From the NCBI GenBank assembly GCA_029858345.1, contig JAOUFG010000012.1, positions 1 to 40,882 of the forward strand: 40,882 bases of DNA, in the 5' to 3' direction. Source of the DNA: Phycisphaerae bacterium (lineage in GTDB: Bacteria > Planctomycetota > Phycisphaerae > Sedimentisphaerales > Anaerohalosphaeraceae). Shown here piece after piece: positions 33,828 through 40,882 of the stretch. Within the stretch, counting starts at the first letter, position 1; each line of letters opens with the position of its first letter. The notes beneath the pieces are model-generated. The model did no database searches, was not told the DNA's origin, and saw only the letters and a program-made list of their open reading frames with translations. A program made the translations under genes and the position numbers.

Positions 33828-35180
33828 ATGCTTGGGACATTTGTTAACATATTTAAGGTGCCGGATCTTAGGAACAAGGTCCTGTTTACGCTTGCGCTGT
33901 TATGTATTTACAGGATCGGATTTCATATTTCGGTGCCGGGTTTTGATTCCGGAAAAATTGCGAACGCAGCGGAAAGCAGGGAGAGTAATGATCCGATCGG
34001 TCGTGCAGCTGATTATTTGCAGATGTTTACCGGCGGAACCCTGAGCCATTCGAGTTTGTTCGGTTTAGGTATCATGCCGTATATTTCGGCCTCCATTATT
34101 CTGATGCTGTTGGGGGAGGTGGTTCCTGCGTTGAAGAAACTTCGGCAGGAGGGCCAAACCGGCCACAAAAAAATTCAGGAGTATACGCGTTATCTGACCG
34201 TGCCGTTATGTTTGATTCAGTCATTGATGTATATGAAAATGTTTGCTGGTGGTGAGTATGTGTACCCGGGCATGAAAGTGCAGGCCATCGTGATGGGTAT
34301 TGTGGGGATGACCGCCGGAACGCTGTTTTTGATGTGGCTGGGTGAGCAGATCGATGAATATGGACTTGGCAATGGCATCAGCTTGATCATCATGGCGGGT
34401 ATTTTGTCCCGCATGCCATGGGCAATCATGCAGGTGACACAAAACACCACATTTAAGGTGGGTGTTGAACCGGGTCAATACGGCGTTGGAACGATTGCCT
34501 TCCTGGTTGCCGCGTTTGTCTTCGTGGTTGCCGGGGCGATTTTGATTACTCAGGGGCAGCGTCGAATCCCCATTCAGCAGGCCAAGCAGATGCGGGGCCA
34601 TCGTATGTATGGCGGCGCCCGTCACTATCTGCCGTTGCGTGTGAATCACGGCGGTGTGATGCCGATTATTTTCGCGTCCAGCTTGATGATGTTTCCGCAG
34701 ATTGTTTTGGGCCAGCTACAGAAGTTAATGCCCGAATCCAATGTGGTGGCGACGCTCTATGAGGCGTTTGGTCCGACAGCATTCACCTATAGCGTTGTTT
34801 TTGTTGTGATGATCTTTTTGTTTGCCTATTTCTGGACGACGGTTCAGTTTCAGCCGAAAGACATGGCCAAGAATCTTCGCGACCGAGGCAGTTTTATTCC
34901 CGGCCTTCGACCCGGCCATCGAACTGCTGAATACCTTGAAACGGTAATGATTCGCATCACGTTCTTCGGGGCGGCGTTTCTTTCGATTATTGCGGTTGTG
35001 CCGAGTTTGGTGACGCAGTTGCTGGGTGTTCCGTTTGCGGTTGCCTCCTTTCTCGGAGGGACGGGGCTATTGATTGTCGTCAGCGTTTCTCTCGATCTGG
35101 TCCAGCGTATCGAAGCCAACCTGATTATGCGTAACTATGAAGGATTCGGCGACTCAAAAGTAAAAGGGGCCTTTCGATGA
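33828..35180 (+). CDS. secY: Preprotein translocase subunit SecY
   Basis: SecY (450 residues) is the membrane channel of the general secretion pathway. The hydropathy pattern fits ten membrane segments. Conserved stretches include RIGFHISVPGFDSG, the GIMPYISASIILMLL plug/TM2 region, YGLGNGISLIIMAGI and the cytosolic loop GSFIPGLRPGHRTAEYL with the arginine needed for SecA or ribosome binding. Its stop overlaps the adk start by four bases (ATGA). Confidence 0.98.
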   Translation: MLGTFVNIFKVPDLRNKVLFTLALLCIYRIGFHISVPGFDSGKIANAAESRESNDPIGRAADYLQMFTGGTLSHSSLFGLGIMPYISASIILMLLGEVVPALKKLRQEGQTGHKKIQEYTRYLTVPLCLIQSLMYMKMFAGGEYVYPGMKVQAIVMGIVGMTAGTLFLMWLGEQIDEYGLGNGISLIIMAGILSRMPWAIMQVTQNTTFKVGVEPGQYGVGTIAFLVAAFVFVVAGAILITQGQRRIPIQQAKQMRGHRMYGGARHYLPLRVNHGGVMPIIFASSLMMFPQIVLGQLQKLMPESNVVATLYEAFGPTAFTYSVVFVVMIFLFAYFWTTVQFQPKDMAKNLRDRGSFIPGLRPGHRTAEYLETVMIRITFFGAAFLSIIAVVPSLVTQLLGVPFAVASFLGGTGLLIVVSVSLDLVQRIEANLIMRNYEGFGDSKVKGAFR

Positions 35181-35827
35181 AATTGATTTTATTAGGGCCC
35201 CCGGGCGCTGGGAAAGGAACCCAGTGCAAGCGGATTGTTGACAAGTACAGCATGGCTCACTTGTCCAGCGGGGACATCCTGCGGGCTGAACGAAAAGCCA
35301 ACAGTGAGCTTGGCCAAAAAGCGCAAAGCTATATGGACAGCGGGGCACTGGTGCCGGATGAACTGATTATTGACATGATGATCGGCGCGATTAAAAAGGC
35401 GCCCGCCGGGTATGTCCTGGATGGTTTTCCGCGTACCATTGCCCAAGGCGAAGGTCTTGACGCGGCCCTGGAAAAAGCGGGCGAGAAAATTGATGGAATT
35501 GTGAATCTTCAGGTTCCGGATGAGCCGATAATGGCTCGCATGACAGGTCGCCGCAGTTGCCCTGTTTGCGGTGCGGTTTATCATATTGAAAATTTGAAAC
35601 CGAAGGTCGACGGCCAGTGCGATAAGGGATGCGGCGAGTTGGTCCAGCGTAAGGATGATATGCCGGAAGTGGTTTCGTGCCGGCTCAAAACGTACCATGA
35701 ACAGACAGCGGCGGTCATTGGGTACTATCAGAGAAACGATAATAACATTATCGATATTGATGCTAATCAGGATATTGATCGAGTAACGGCTGATATCTTT
35801 TCAAAACTCGATGCCCTGAACGGATGA
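35177..35827 (+). CDS. adk: Adenylate kinase
   Basis: Adenylate kinase (216 residues) interconverts ATP+AMP and 2 ADP. The P-loop GPPGAGKGT (residues 7-15), the AMP-site LSSGDILRAE and GFPRTIAQ are intact. It is the long-LID form with a zinc-site-like cluster: Cys128-x2-Cys131 and Cys148, but the usual fourth ligand (C or D three residues after the third Cys) is Gly, and Cys152 is shifted by one (CDKGC). It sits between secY and map, a widespread order. Confidence 0.98.
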   Translation: MKLILLGPPGAGKGTQCKRIVDKYSMAHLSSGDILRAERKANSELGQKAQSYMDSGALVPDELIIDMMIGAIKKAPAGYVLDGFPRTIAQGEGLDAALEKAGEKIDGIVNLQVPDEPIMARMTGRRSCPVCGAVYHIENLKPKVDGQCDKGCGELVQRKDDMPEVVSCRLKTYHEQTAAVIGYYQRNDNNIIDIDANQDIDRVTADIFSKLDALNG

Positions 35828-35839
35828 GTCTGAGGGACA

Positions 35840-36622
35840 ATGCCCATAACGCTTCGCAGCAGACGAGAAATTGAAATGCTCCGCAACGCCGGATTGGTGG
35901 TTGCGAGCGTTCTTTCAAAATTAAAGAAACATGCAAAACCGGGTGTCAGTACCGCCGAGCTGGATGAGATCGCGATGGAGATGACTCGTCAGGCCGGAGC
36001 GGTGGCTTTATTCAAAGGAGTACCGTGTCCCTATATGAATAAGCCCTTCCCGGGCGGTATCTGTGCCTCCATCAATGAACAGCTTGTGCATGGAATTCCT
36101 TCCAGGGCGGTTGTTCTTAAAGACGGCGATATTCTGACGGTTGACTATGGTGCGAAGCTCAATGGCTATTGCGGTGACGCGGCATTTACGGTCGGAATCG
36201 GGGAAATCTCGAATGACCGACAGAAGCTGCTGGAGGTTACCCAGCGATTATTGGATATCGCCATTGAACACATGGCCCCGGGAATCAAATGGAGTGCCAT
36301 TGCCGCAATGATGGAGAAAACGGCAACGCAGGCGGGTTTTTCGATTGTGAAAGACTACGTCGGCCACGGCATTGGCACCGAAATGCATGAGGACCCCAAG
36401 GTCCCCAATTTCGTCAGCAGGGAACTGCTCAGGGATGATATCGTGTTGAAAAAAGGCATGATTTTGGCGGTTGAGCCGATGGTGAACATGGGGAAAGCGG
36501 GTGTTCGAACGCTGTCCGATGGATGGACCGTGGTGACGAAAGATAAGAAATGTTCAGCTCATGTTGAGCATACGATTGCGGTCGTTGAAAATGGCTGTGA
36601 AGTCTTGACGGCGTTATCGTGA
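35840..36622 (+). CDS. map: Type I methionine aminopeptidase
   Basis: MetAP (260 residues) removes the initiator methionine from nascent proteins. The five metal ligands are present: Asp102, Asp113, His176, Glu212 and Glu243, in the motifs LTVDYGAKLNGYCGD, GHGIGTEMHE, AVEPMV and VEHTIAV. The start is ATG 35840, preceded by GAGGGA. There is no N-terminal zinc-finger or linker extension. It lies 12 bases after adk. Confidence 0.98.
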   Translation: MPITLRSRREIEMLRNAGLVVASVLSKLKKHAKPGVSTAELDEIAMEMTRQAGAVALFKGVPCPYMNKPFPGGICASINEQLVHGIPSRAVVLKDGDILTVDYGAKLNGYCGDAAFTVGIGEISNDRQKLLEVTQRLLDIAIEHMAPGIKWSAIAAMMEKTATQAGFSIVKDYVGHGIGTEMHEDPKVPNFVSRELLRDDIVLKKGMILAVEPMVNMGKAGVRTLSDGWTVVTKDKKCSAHVEHTIAVVENGCEVLTALS

Positions 36623-36646
36623 AGAAAGACAAACGATAGAAAACAT

Positions 36647-36862
36647 ATGGCGGATAAAGACGCAATTAAATTTGAAGCGAAAGTCGTTGAGGCCCTGCCG
36701 AACGCGATGTTCCGGGTGGAACTGGAAAACGGGCATCAGATACTGGCCCATGTTTCGGGGAAAATGAGGATGCATTTTATTCGCATCCTGCCGGGCGATA
36801 CGGTCATGGTGGAAATGAGTCCGTATGACCTGACCCGCGGCCGGATCGTATTGAGAAATTAG
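36647..36862 (+). CDS. infA: Translation initiation factor IF-1
   Basis: IF-1 (71 residues) is an OB-fold protein that blocks the A site during initiation. Typical segments are [37 protein letters not shown] and [11 protein letters not shown]. It lies between map and rpmJ, the usual place in many bacteria. Confidence 0.98.
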   Translation: MADKDAIKFEAKVVEALPNAMFRVELENGHQILAHVSGKMRMHFIRILPGDTVMVEMSPYDLTRGRIVLRN

Positions 36863-36889
36863 AAAACCTTGAATTTCGAAGGTGTTATT

Positions 36890-37006
36890 ATGAAAGTTAG
36901 AAGTTCAGTCAAACGAATTTGTGAAAAATGCAAAGTTATCCGACGCAAGGGCGTTCTGCGTGTGATCTGTGCTGCGAATCCGCGTCATAAACAGCGTCAG
37001 GGCTAA
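36890..37006 (+). CDS. rpmJ: 50S ribosomal protein L36
   Basis: This 38-residue L36 begins [20 protein letters not shown]. The zinc ligands Cys11, Cys14, Cys27 and His33 are all present, so it is the zinc-binding form. GAAGGTG lies just before ATG 36890. L36 is the smallest 50S protein and binds helices 89 and 91 of 23S rRNA. Its place between infA and rpsM is canonical. It is short enough to be missed by length-filtered gene finding. Confidence 0.97.
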   Translation: MKVRSSVKRICEKCKVIRRKGVLRVICAANPRHKQRQG

Positions 37007-37047
37007 CGATGAAAATGAATCCTATTTAACAAGATACAGGAGTTGTT

Positions 37048-37431
37048 ATGCCGCGTATAGTGGGTGTCGATGTTCCAAACAATAAGCCGTCATGGATTGC
37101 CTTGACCTATATCCATGGTGTCGGCGTCTATCGGTCGAAAAAAATCCTTGCCGAGGCAGGGATCGACGGTGCCCTTCGAGCAGGAAAACTGTCTGAAGAC
37201 GAGGTGAGCCGGATCAGTCAGATCATCGATCGTGACTACGAGGTTGAGGGCCCGCTGCGTCGGCGTGTTTCGCAGAATATTGTCCGCTTAAAAGATATTG
37301 CCTGCTATCGAGGCGTGCGGCATCGGCGCGGATTGCCCGTTCGCGGCCAACAGACCCAGAGCAATGCTCGTACCCGTAAGGGCAAGAAAAAGACCGTTGC
37401 AGGGAAGAAAGGCGTAAAAGAACTGCGTTAA
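37048..37431 (+). CDS. rpsM: 30S ribosomal protein S13
   Basis: S13 (127 residues) is at the top of the 30S head and bridges to the 50[57 protein letters not shown] and the basic end are typical. ACAGGAG lies before the ATG. It begins the alpha-operon part of the array. Confidence 0.98.
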   Translation: MPRIVGVDVPNNKPSWIALTYIHGVGVYRSKKILAEAGIDGALRAGKLSEDEVSRISQIIDRDYEVEGPLRRRVSQNIVRLKDIACYRGVRHRRGLPVRGQQTQSNARTRKGKKKTVAGKKGVKELR

Positions 37432-37486
37432 TCCCTTTTTACGGCCGTATCGTATACAGACTGAAATTCTTGGGAACGAATAGAAA

Positions 37487-37867
37487 ATGGCAAAAAATAT
37501 TAGACGAAAAGTTAGAAAAAACGTTGTTCGCGGGGTTGTTCATATTAAGGCGACCTTCAACAATACTCTGGTAACCATTTCGGATGCTGATGGTGATGTT
37601 GTCTGCCAGGATTCCGGCGGCTCTGTTGGCTTTAAGGGGTCGCGTAAAAGCACCCCATTCGCCGCACAGAGAGCAGCGGAAAAATGTGCCCATACTGCGA
37701 TGCGAGTGGGGCTTCGTGAAGTTGAGATTCGCGTCAAGGGACCGGGATCCGGACGTGAATCCGCGATTTCTGCGATTCAGCAGGCGGGTTTGCGAATTTC
37801 CTCCATTGAAGATGTCACCCCGATTCCGCATAATGGTTGTCGTCCCCGCAAACGCAGAAGAGTCTAA
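37487..37867 (+). CDS. rpsK: 30S ribosomal protein S11
   Basis: S11 (126 residues) lies on the 30S platform by the E site. [54 protein letters not shown]-like sequence and the end [15 protein letters not shown] are conserved. The length is normal, and it is 55 bases after rpsM. Confidence 0.98.
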   Translation: MAKNIRRKVRKNVVRGVVHIKATFNNTLVTISDADGDVVCQDSGGSVGFKGSRKSTPFAAQRAAEKCAHTAMRVGLREVEIRVKGPGSGRESAISAIQQAGLRISSIEDVTPIPHNGCRPRKRRRV

Positions 37868-37917
37868 TTGGGAATACAATAGGTCGATTAGGTTTTAGAA
37901 TAAGGAACTGATAAACG

Positions 37918-38550
37918 ATGTCACGATATCTTGGTCCATCATGCAGACTTTGCCGCCGAGAGGGCATGAAACTGATGCTCAAGGGTTCTCGGTGCGAAAC
38001 TGCCAAATGTGCAATTGAAAAACGAGAACGCAGTATGGCACCCGGGATGCACGGCTGGCGCCGCGGCCGTCGAAGTGATTACGGGGTCCGTTTGCGTGAA
38101 AAGCAGAAAGTCAAGCGGTATTACGGGTTGATGGAAAAACAGTTTATGTCCTATTACCGTAAGGCCGCACGGGGTACGGGCAACACCGGCGAAATATTGC
38201 TTCAATTGCTGGAATGCCGCCTGGACAATGTGGTCTATAAACTGAACTTTGCATCGTCACGGAAAGAAGCCAGGCAGTTGATTACGCATGGTCATATTTA
38301 TTTGAACGGCCGCCGTGTTGATGTTCCCGATATAACGGTTCGCATTGGCGACAAAATCACGTTGAAAAATTCAGATAAAAGCCGCAGGATCGTCAAGCAG
38401 CAACTGGAAAGCAACCCGAACTTTACGGTTCAGGGATGGCTCCAGTTGGATGCGGCCAAACCGGCGGCAACGATTGTTTCATTGCCGACACGGGATGATG
38501 TGCAGTTGGCGGTTGAAGAGCAGTTGGTTGTGGAGTTCTGTTCAAGATAA
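37918..38550 (+). CDS. rpsD: 30S ribosomal protein S4, zinc type
   Basis: S4 (210 residues) nucleates 30S assembly. It is the zinc-containing form: Cys9, Cys12, Cys26 and Cys31 near the N-terminus. The S4 RNA-binding domain is present (RLDNVVYKLNFASSRKEARQ, ITHGHIYLNGRRV), and the end matches the family. A 100-base spacer separates it from rpoA. In several bacteria S4 represses its own operon, but no matching site is recognised here. Confidence 0.98.
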   Translation: MSRYLGPSCRLCRREGMKLMLKGSRCETAKCAIEKRERSMAPGMHGWRRGRRSDYGVRLREKQKVKRYYGLMEKQFMSYYRKAARGTGNTGEILLQLLECRLDNVVYKLNFASSRKEARQLITHGHIYLNGRRVDVPDITVRIGDKITLKNSDKSRRIVKQQLESNPNFTVQGWLQLDAAKPAATIVSLPTRDDVQLAVEEQLVVEFCSR

Positions 38551-38650
38551 TAATATTAATGTTGGTGGATACCAGAGAGCAGCTCGAACCGATCAGGGCC
38601 TGATAACGGAGTTGCTGAGAACATTCACCTGATGCCCGGAGGCCAAAAAT

Positions 38651-39652
38651 ATGAGAATTACCTGGAGAGGTTTGGAGTTACCCACGCGGGTCGAAAAGGA
38701 CGACAGTGTTTCGACCGGATATTATGGACGATTCTATATCGAACCGTTTGAGCGTGGTTTTGGTACGACGATTGGAAATAGTCTGCGGCGTGTTTTACTG
38801 TCTTCGCTGGAAGGCAGCGCGGTTGAATCCGTTAAGATTTCCGGTGTCGACCATGAATTTACATCGATTCAGGGCGTTATGGAAGACGTGACGGATATTA
38901 TTCTGAATATTAAAAAATTGGTCGTTCGTTTGCAGGGTGATGAGTCAAAGACGATCGCCGTCGAGGTGAAAAAAGCCGGTCCGGTCACGGCGGGAATGAT
39001 CGAATGTGACGCTTCGGTCCAGATTGTCAATAAAGATCTTGTTTTAGCGACATTGACTGAAGATGTTCAATTTAAGATTGAAATGACCGTTGGTAACGGA
39101 CGGGGTTATTCACCGGCCTCTGAGCGGATTGCCGAAGCCGACCGTTTTGACCAGGAACTCGGATGTATTGATATTGATGCGATTTACTCTCCGGTTGTCC
39201 GTGTTCGGTATAAGACAGAGGATACGCGTGTTGGCCAGCGTACCAACTATGACAAACTGGTCCTTGAAATTTGGACCGATGGAACCGTAATGCCGGAAAT
39301 GGCTCTGGTCGAAGCGGCCAAAATTCTTCGCAAGTACATCAACCCATTTGTGCAGTATTCGCAACTGGGCGAGGATACGGTCGAGGAAGAAGTCTGGACC
39401 GAAAAAACCGATGAGGAAGGCGTAGATGAGGAACTGGTTTCCAAGCTTGAGATGTCGATTGAATCACTGGACCTGACAGTACGGTCATATAACTGTCTTG
39501 AGTCCAATCGTATTCTGACGGTTGGGCAGTTGGTTAAGATGACAGAGGCGGATTTATTGAAGATCCGCAGCTTCGGAAAAACCAGCCTTCGGGAAATCCT
39601 CAGGAAACTGTCCGATCTGGGTTTAAAGCTGGGAATGAGCGAAATTGATTAA
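38651..39652 (+). CDS. rpoA: RNA polymerase subunit alpha
   Basis: RpoA (333 residues) dimerises to start RNA polymerase assembly. The N-terminal domain has GRFYIEPFERGFGTTIGNSL and RRVLLSSLEGSAVESVKI. After a linker (about 235-265) comes the C-terminal domain SLDLTVRSYNCLESNRILTV, with the arginine equivalent to E. coli R265 that binds UP elements and activators, and the helix-hairpin-helix IRSFGKTSLREIL. GGAGG lies 8 bases before the ATG. Confidence 0.98.
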   Translation: MRITWRGLELPTRVEKDDSVSTGYYGRFYIEPFERGFGTTIGNSLRRVLLSSLEGSAVESVKISGVDHEFTSIQGVMEDVTDIILNIKKLVVRLQGDESKTIAVEVKKAGPVTAGMIECDASVQIVNKDLVLATLTEDVQFKIEMTVGNGRGYSPASERIAEADRFDQELGCIDIDAIYSPVVRVRYKTEDTRVGQRTNYDKLVLEIWTDGTVMPEMALVEAAKILRKYINPFVQYSQLGEDTVEEEVWTEKTDEEGVDEELVSKLEMSIESLDLTVRSYNCLESNRILTVGQLVKMTEADLLKIRSFGKTSLREILRKLSDLGLKLGMSEID

Positions 39653-39702
39653 AACCGTTTAAATAAATAGAAATTCCAAAGCAGTAAAAAGGATAGTGTG
39701 AT

Positions 39703-40113
39703 ATGCGTCATCGAGTTGCCGGACGACAATTAAGTAGAACAAGTGAGCATCGCCTTGCGATGCGTCGGAATCTTGTCGCTTCACTATTTGAGCACGAGAC
39801 CGTTTCGACGACACTGGAAAAGGCCAAAGAAGTACGCGGATTTGCCGAAAAGCTCATCACGCTTTCCAAGAAAGGTACCTTGCCGGCCCGTCGCCGGGCA
39901 ATCGCCATGCTCAACAATCGTGCGATCTATGCTGAAGAAGATGGCAAGATGGTTAAAAAAGGTACTGTTGTCGGAAAGCTTTTCAGTGAGATAGGTCCGC
40001 GTTATCTGGATCGGGCGGGCGGGTATACCCGCATCATCAAGCTGCCAAAGTGTCGGCTTGGAGACGGCGGTCAGTTGGTTCTGCTGCAGTTGGTCGAACA
40101 GGCCAAAGAGTAA
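39703..40113 (+). CDS. rplQ: 50S ribosomal protein L17
   Basis: L17 (136 residues) sits at the tunnel exit region. MRHRVAGRQLSRTSEHRLAM, LFEHETVSTTLEKAKEVRGF and the C-terminal GGYTRIIKLPKCRLGDGGQL match the family. It lies directly after rpoA, the usual end of the alpha operon. Confidence 0.98.
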   Translation: MRHRVAGRQLSRTSEHRLAMRRNLVASLFEHETVSTTLEKAKEVRGFAEKLITLSKKGTLPARRRAIAMLNNRAIYAEEDGKMVKKGTVVGKLFSEIGPRYLDRAGGYTRIIKLPKCRLGDGGQLVLLQLVEQAKE

Positions 40114-40166
40114 GATCCGTTCAAATCAACCCGTTTGTTTTTTATGCGTAAGGGAGTTGTTGTCGG

Positions 40167-40589
40167 ATGAGCGATCACAATTGCATCTTCTGTAAGATCA
40201 TCGCCGGACAGATACCGTGTACAAAAATTTACGAAGATGATCAGGTTCTTGCGTTTTTAGATGTTCATCCGGTCAGTGAGGGGCATACGTTAGTTGTTCA
40301 CAAAGAACATACCTGCCGGGTGGATTCAACCGAACCTCTGGCAATGGCTCGAATTGGCGAAGTGTTGCCAAAGTTGACGGCCTCGATTCAAGATGCAATG
40401 GAAGCGGATGGTTATAATGTGCTTTGCAATAACGGGTTTTCTGCCGGACAGGTGGTAGAGCATATGCACCTCCACATTATTCCACGGAAAACGAATGATG
40501 GCGTATTTAAACAATGGCCTTCATTCCAATATCCGGATGGAAGAGCGGCGGTGATCGCTGAAAAGATTCGGAAAAATCTGGCTCTCTGA
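40167..40589 (+). CDS. HIT-family (HINT-like) nucleotide-binding hydrolase
   Basis: This 140-residue HIT protein has the catalytic triad HMHLH (His99, His101, His103) and the N-terminal CIFCKIIAGQIP with the Cys6/Cys9 pair typical of HINT/HIT proteins. The VLCNNGFSAGQVVEHMHLHI arrangement suggests the HINT branch, whose members hydrolyse adenosine phosphoramidates or dinucleotides; the true substrate is unknown. GGGAG lies 9 bases before the ATG. Its place after rplQ may be read-through from the array. Confidence 0.93.
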   Translation: MSDHNCIFCKIIAGQIPCTKIYEDDQVLAFLDVHPVSEGHTLVVHKEHTCRVDSTEPLAMARIGEVLPKLTASIQDAMEADGYNVLCNNGFSAGQVVEHMHLHIIPRKTNDGVFKQWPSFQYPDGRAAVIAEKIRKNLAL

Positions 40590-40599
40590 AGACAGAGAC

Positions 40600-40628
40600 T
40601 TGATAGTCTGTTCCATGTGTGCTATAAG
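40600..40628 (+). promoter_or_regulatory. Promoter of the initiator tRNA
   Basis: TTGATA (40600-40605), a 17-base spacer and TATAAG (40623-40628) each match 5 of 6 consensus bases, 12 bases before the mature tRNA 5' end. The expected start point is around 40635, so the leader would be only a few bases. Confidence 0.65.
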
Positions 40629-40640
40629 AATATAACTAAT

Positions 40641-40714
<74 letters not shown>

Positions 40715-40732
40715 TTGATGTAAGTCGAGTAT

Positions 40733-40800
40733 AGACAGTCGGTTATGGCTGTCTCTTTGGGTGTTCGCTTGAAATAGTGTTATATTTCAAGGAACTTTTT
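40733..40800 (+). terminator. Possible terminators after tRNA-fMet
   Basis: Two hairpins follow: AGACAG (40733-40738) with CTGTCT (40749-40754), and the AT-rich CTTGAAATA (40768-40776) with TATTTCAAG (40783-40791), the latter followed by GAACTTTTT. The second is the better candidate but its stem is AT-rich, so only partial termination may result. Confidence 0.4.
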
Positions 40801-40854
40801 GGATTTGTCCGATAACAGTGGCATGGTTTAACTGTTTTTTTAGGAGTACTTACC

Positions 40855-40882
40855 ATGCCAGCAAAACTGATTGACCAAACGG
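40855..40882 (+). CDS. Start of a further gene (truncated by the window edge)
   Basis: ATG 40855 is preceded by AGGAG (40842-40846) at 8 bases and stays open for nine codons (MPAKLIDQT) to the end of the window. The SD and spacing make a real start likely, but nine residues cannot identify the protein. Confidence 0.55.

Overview
The window is a nearly complete bacterial transcription/translation supercluster, all on the + strand, with a short accessory region at its left end. Gene order runs tRNA-Thr, tuf, rpmG, tRNA-Trp, secE, nusG, rplK-A-J-L, rpoB-C, rpsL-G, fusA, then a fused S10-spc-alpha array (rpsJ to rplQ), a HIT protein and initiator tRNA. The separate rpoB and rpoC, zinc-binding S4, S14 and L36, the character of EF-G, L3 and L14, the lipoprotein-type HEAT protein and the intergenic hairpin repeats all suggest a Planctomycetota bacterium, possibly Phycisphaerae-like. 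That assignment is inference from gene content and protein character; no database search was possible.

Left region (1-6848). This holds the C-terminal end of an unidentified protein (1-90) and a hairpin-rich dispersed repeat. A sigma70-type promoter with a palindrome over its -35 box precedes a 108-aa protein resembling small trypsin-co-occurring domains. Next comes a secreted protein with eight Sel1 repeats and a trypsin-like protease domain with an intact His-Asp-Ser triad. A 0.6-kb gene-free stretch with hairpin repeats leads to an EEP-fold (endonuclease/exonuclease/phosphatase) lipoprotein. A second gene-poor stretch with a strong nested stem-loop precedes a 758-aa exported HEAT-repeat protein.

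Central region (6886-24062). A good promoter (TTGCAC-17-TATACT) drives tRNA-Thr and tuf, which end at a textbook terminator. The next unit, rpmG to rpsG, ends at a second terminator at 21431-21471. It carries conspicuous RNA structure, above all a 13-bp stem between rplL and rpoB, and short repeats in the rplK-rplA and rplJ-rplL spacers. fusA stands alone, and its 378-bp downstream spacer holds a stem-loop and the likely promoter of the S10 unit.

Right region (24063-40882). About 30 tightly packed genes encode ribosomal proteins, SecY, adenylate kinase, methionine aminopeptidase, IF-1 and RNA polymerase alpha. rpmD (L30) is missing from its usual place. After rplQ come a HIT hydrolase, an initiator tRNA with its own strong promoter, and the first nine codons of another gene.

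No classical mobile element, CRISPR array or phage is visible. The most unusual points are: L22 with a 73-residue helix-turn-helix-like N-terminal domain; S12 with Arg at the position where K88R gives streptomycin resistance; L2 with Ala and Met in the otherwise near-invariant DHPH motif; substitutions in the rifampicin pocket of RpoB; the paired trypsin/Sel1 and small-domain genes; and several structured intergenic RNAs.
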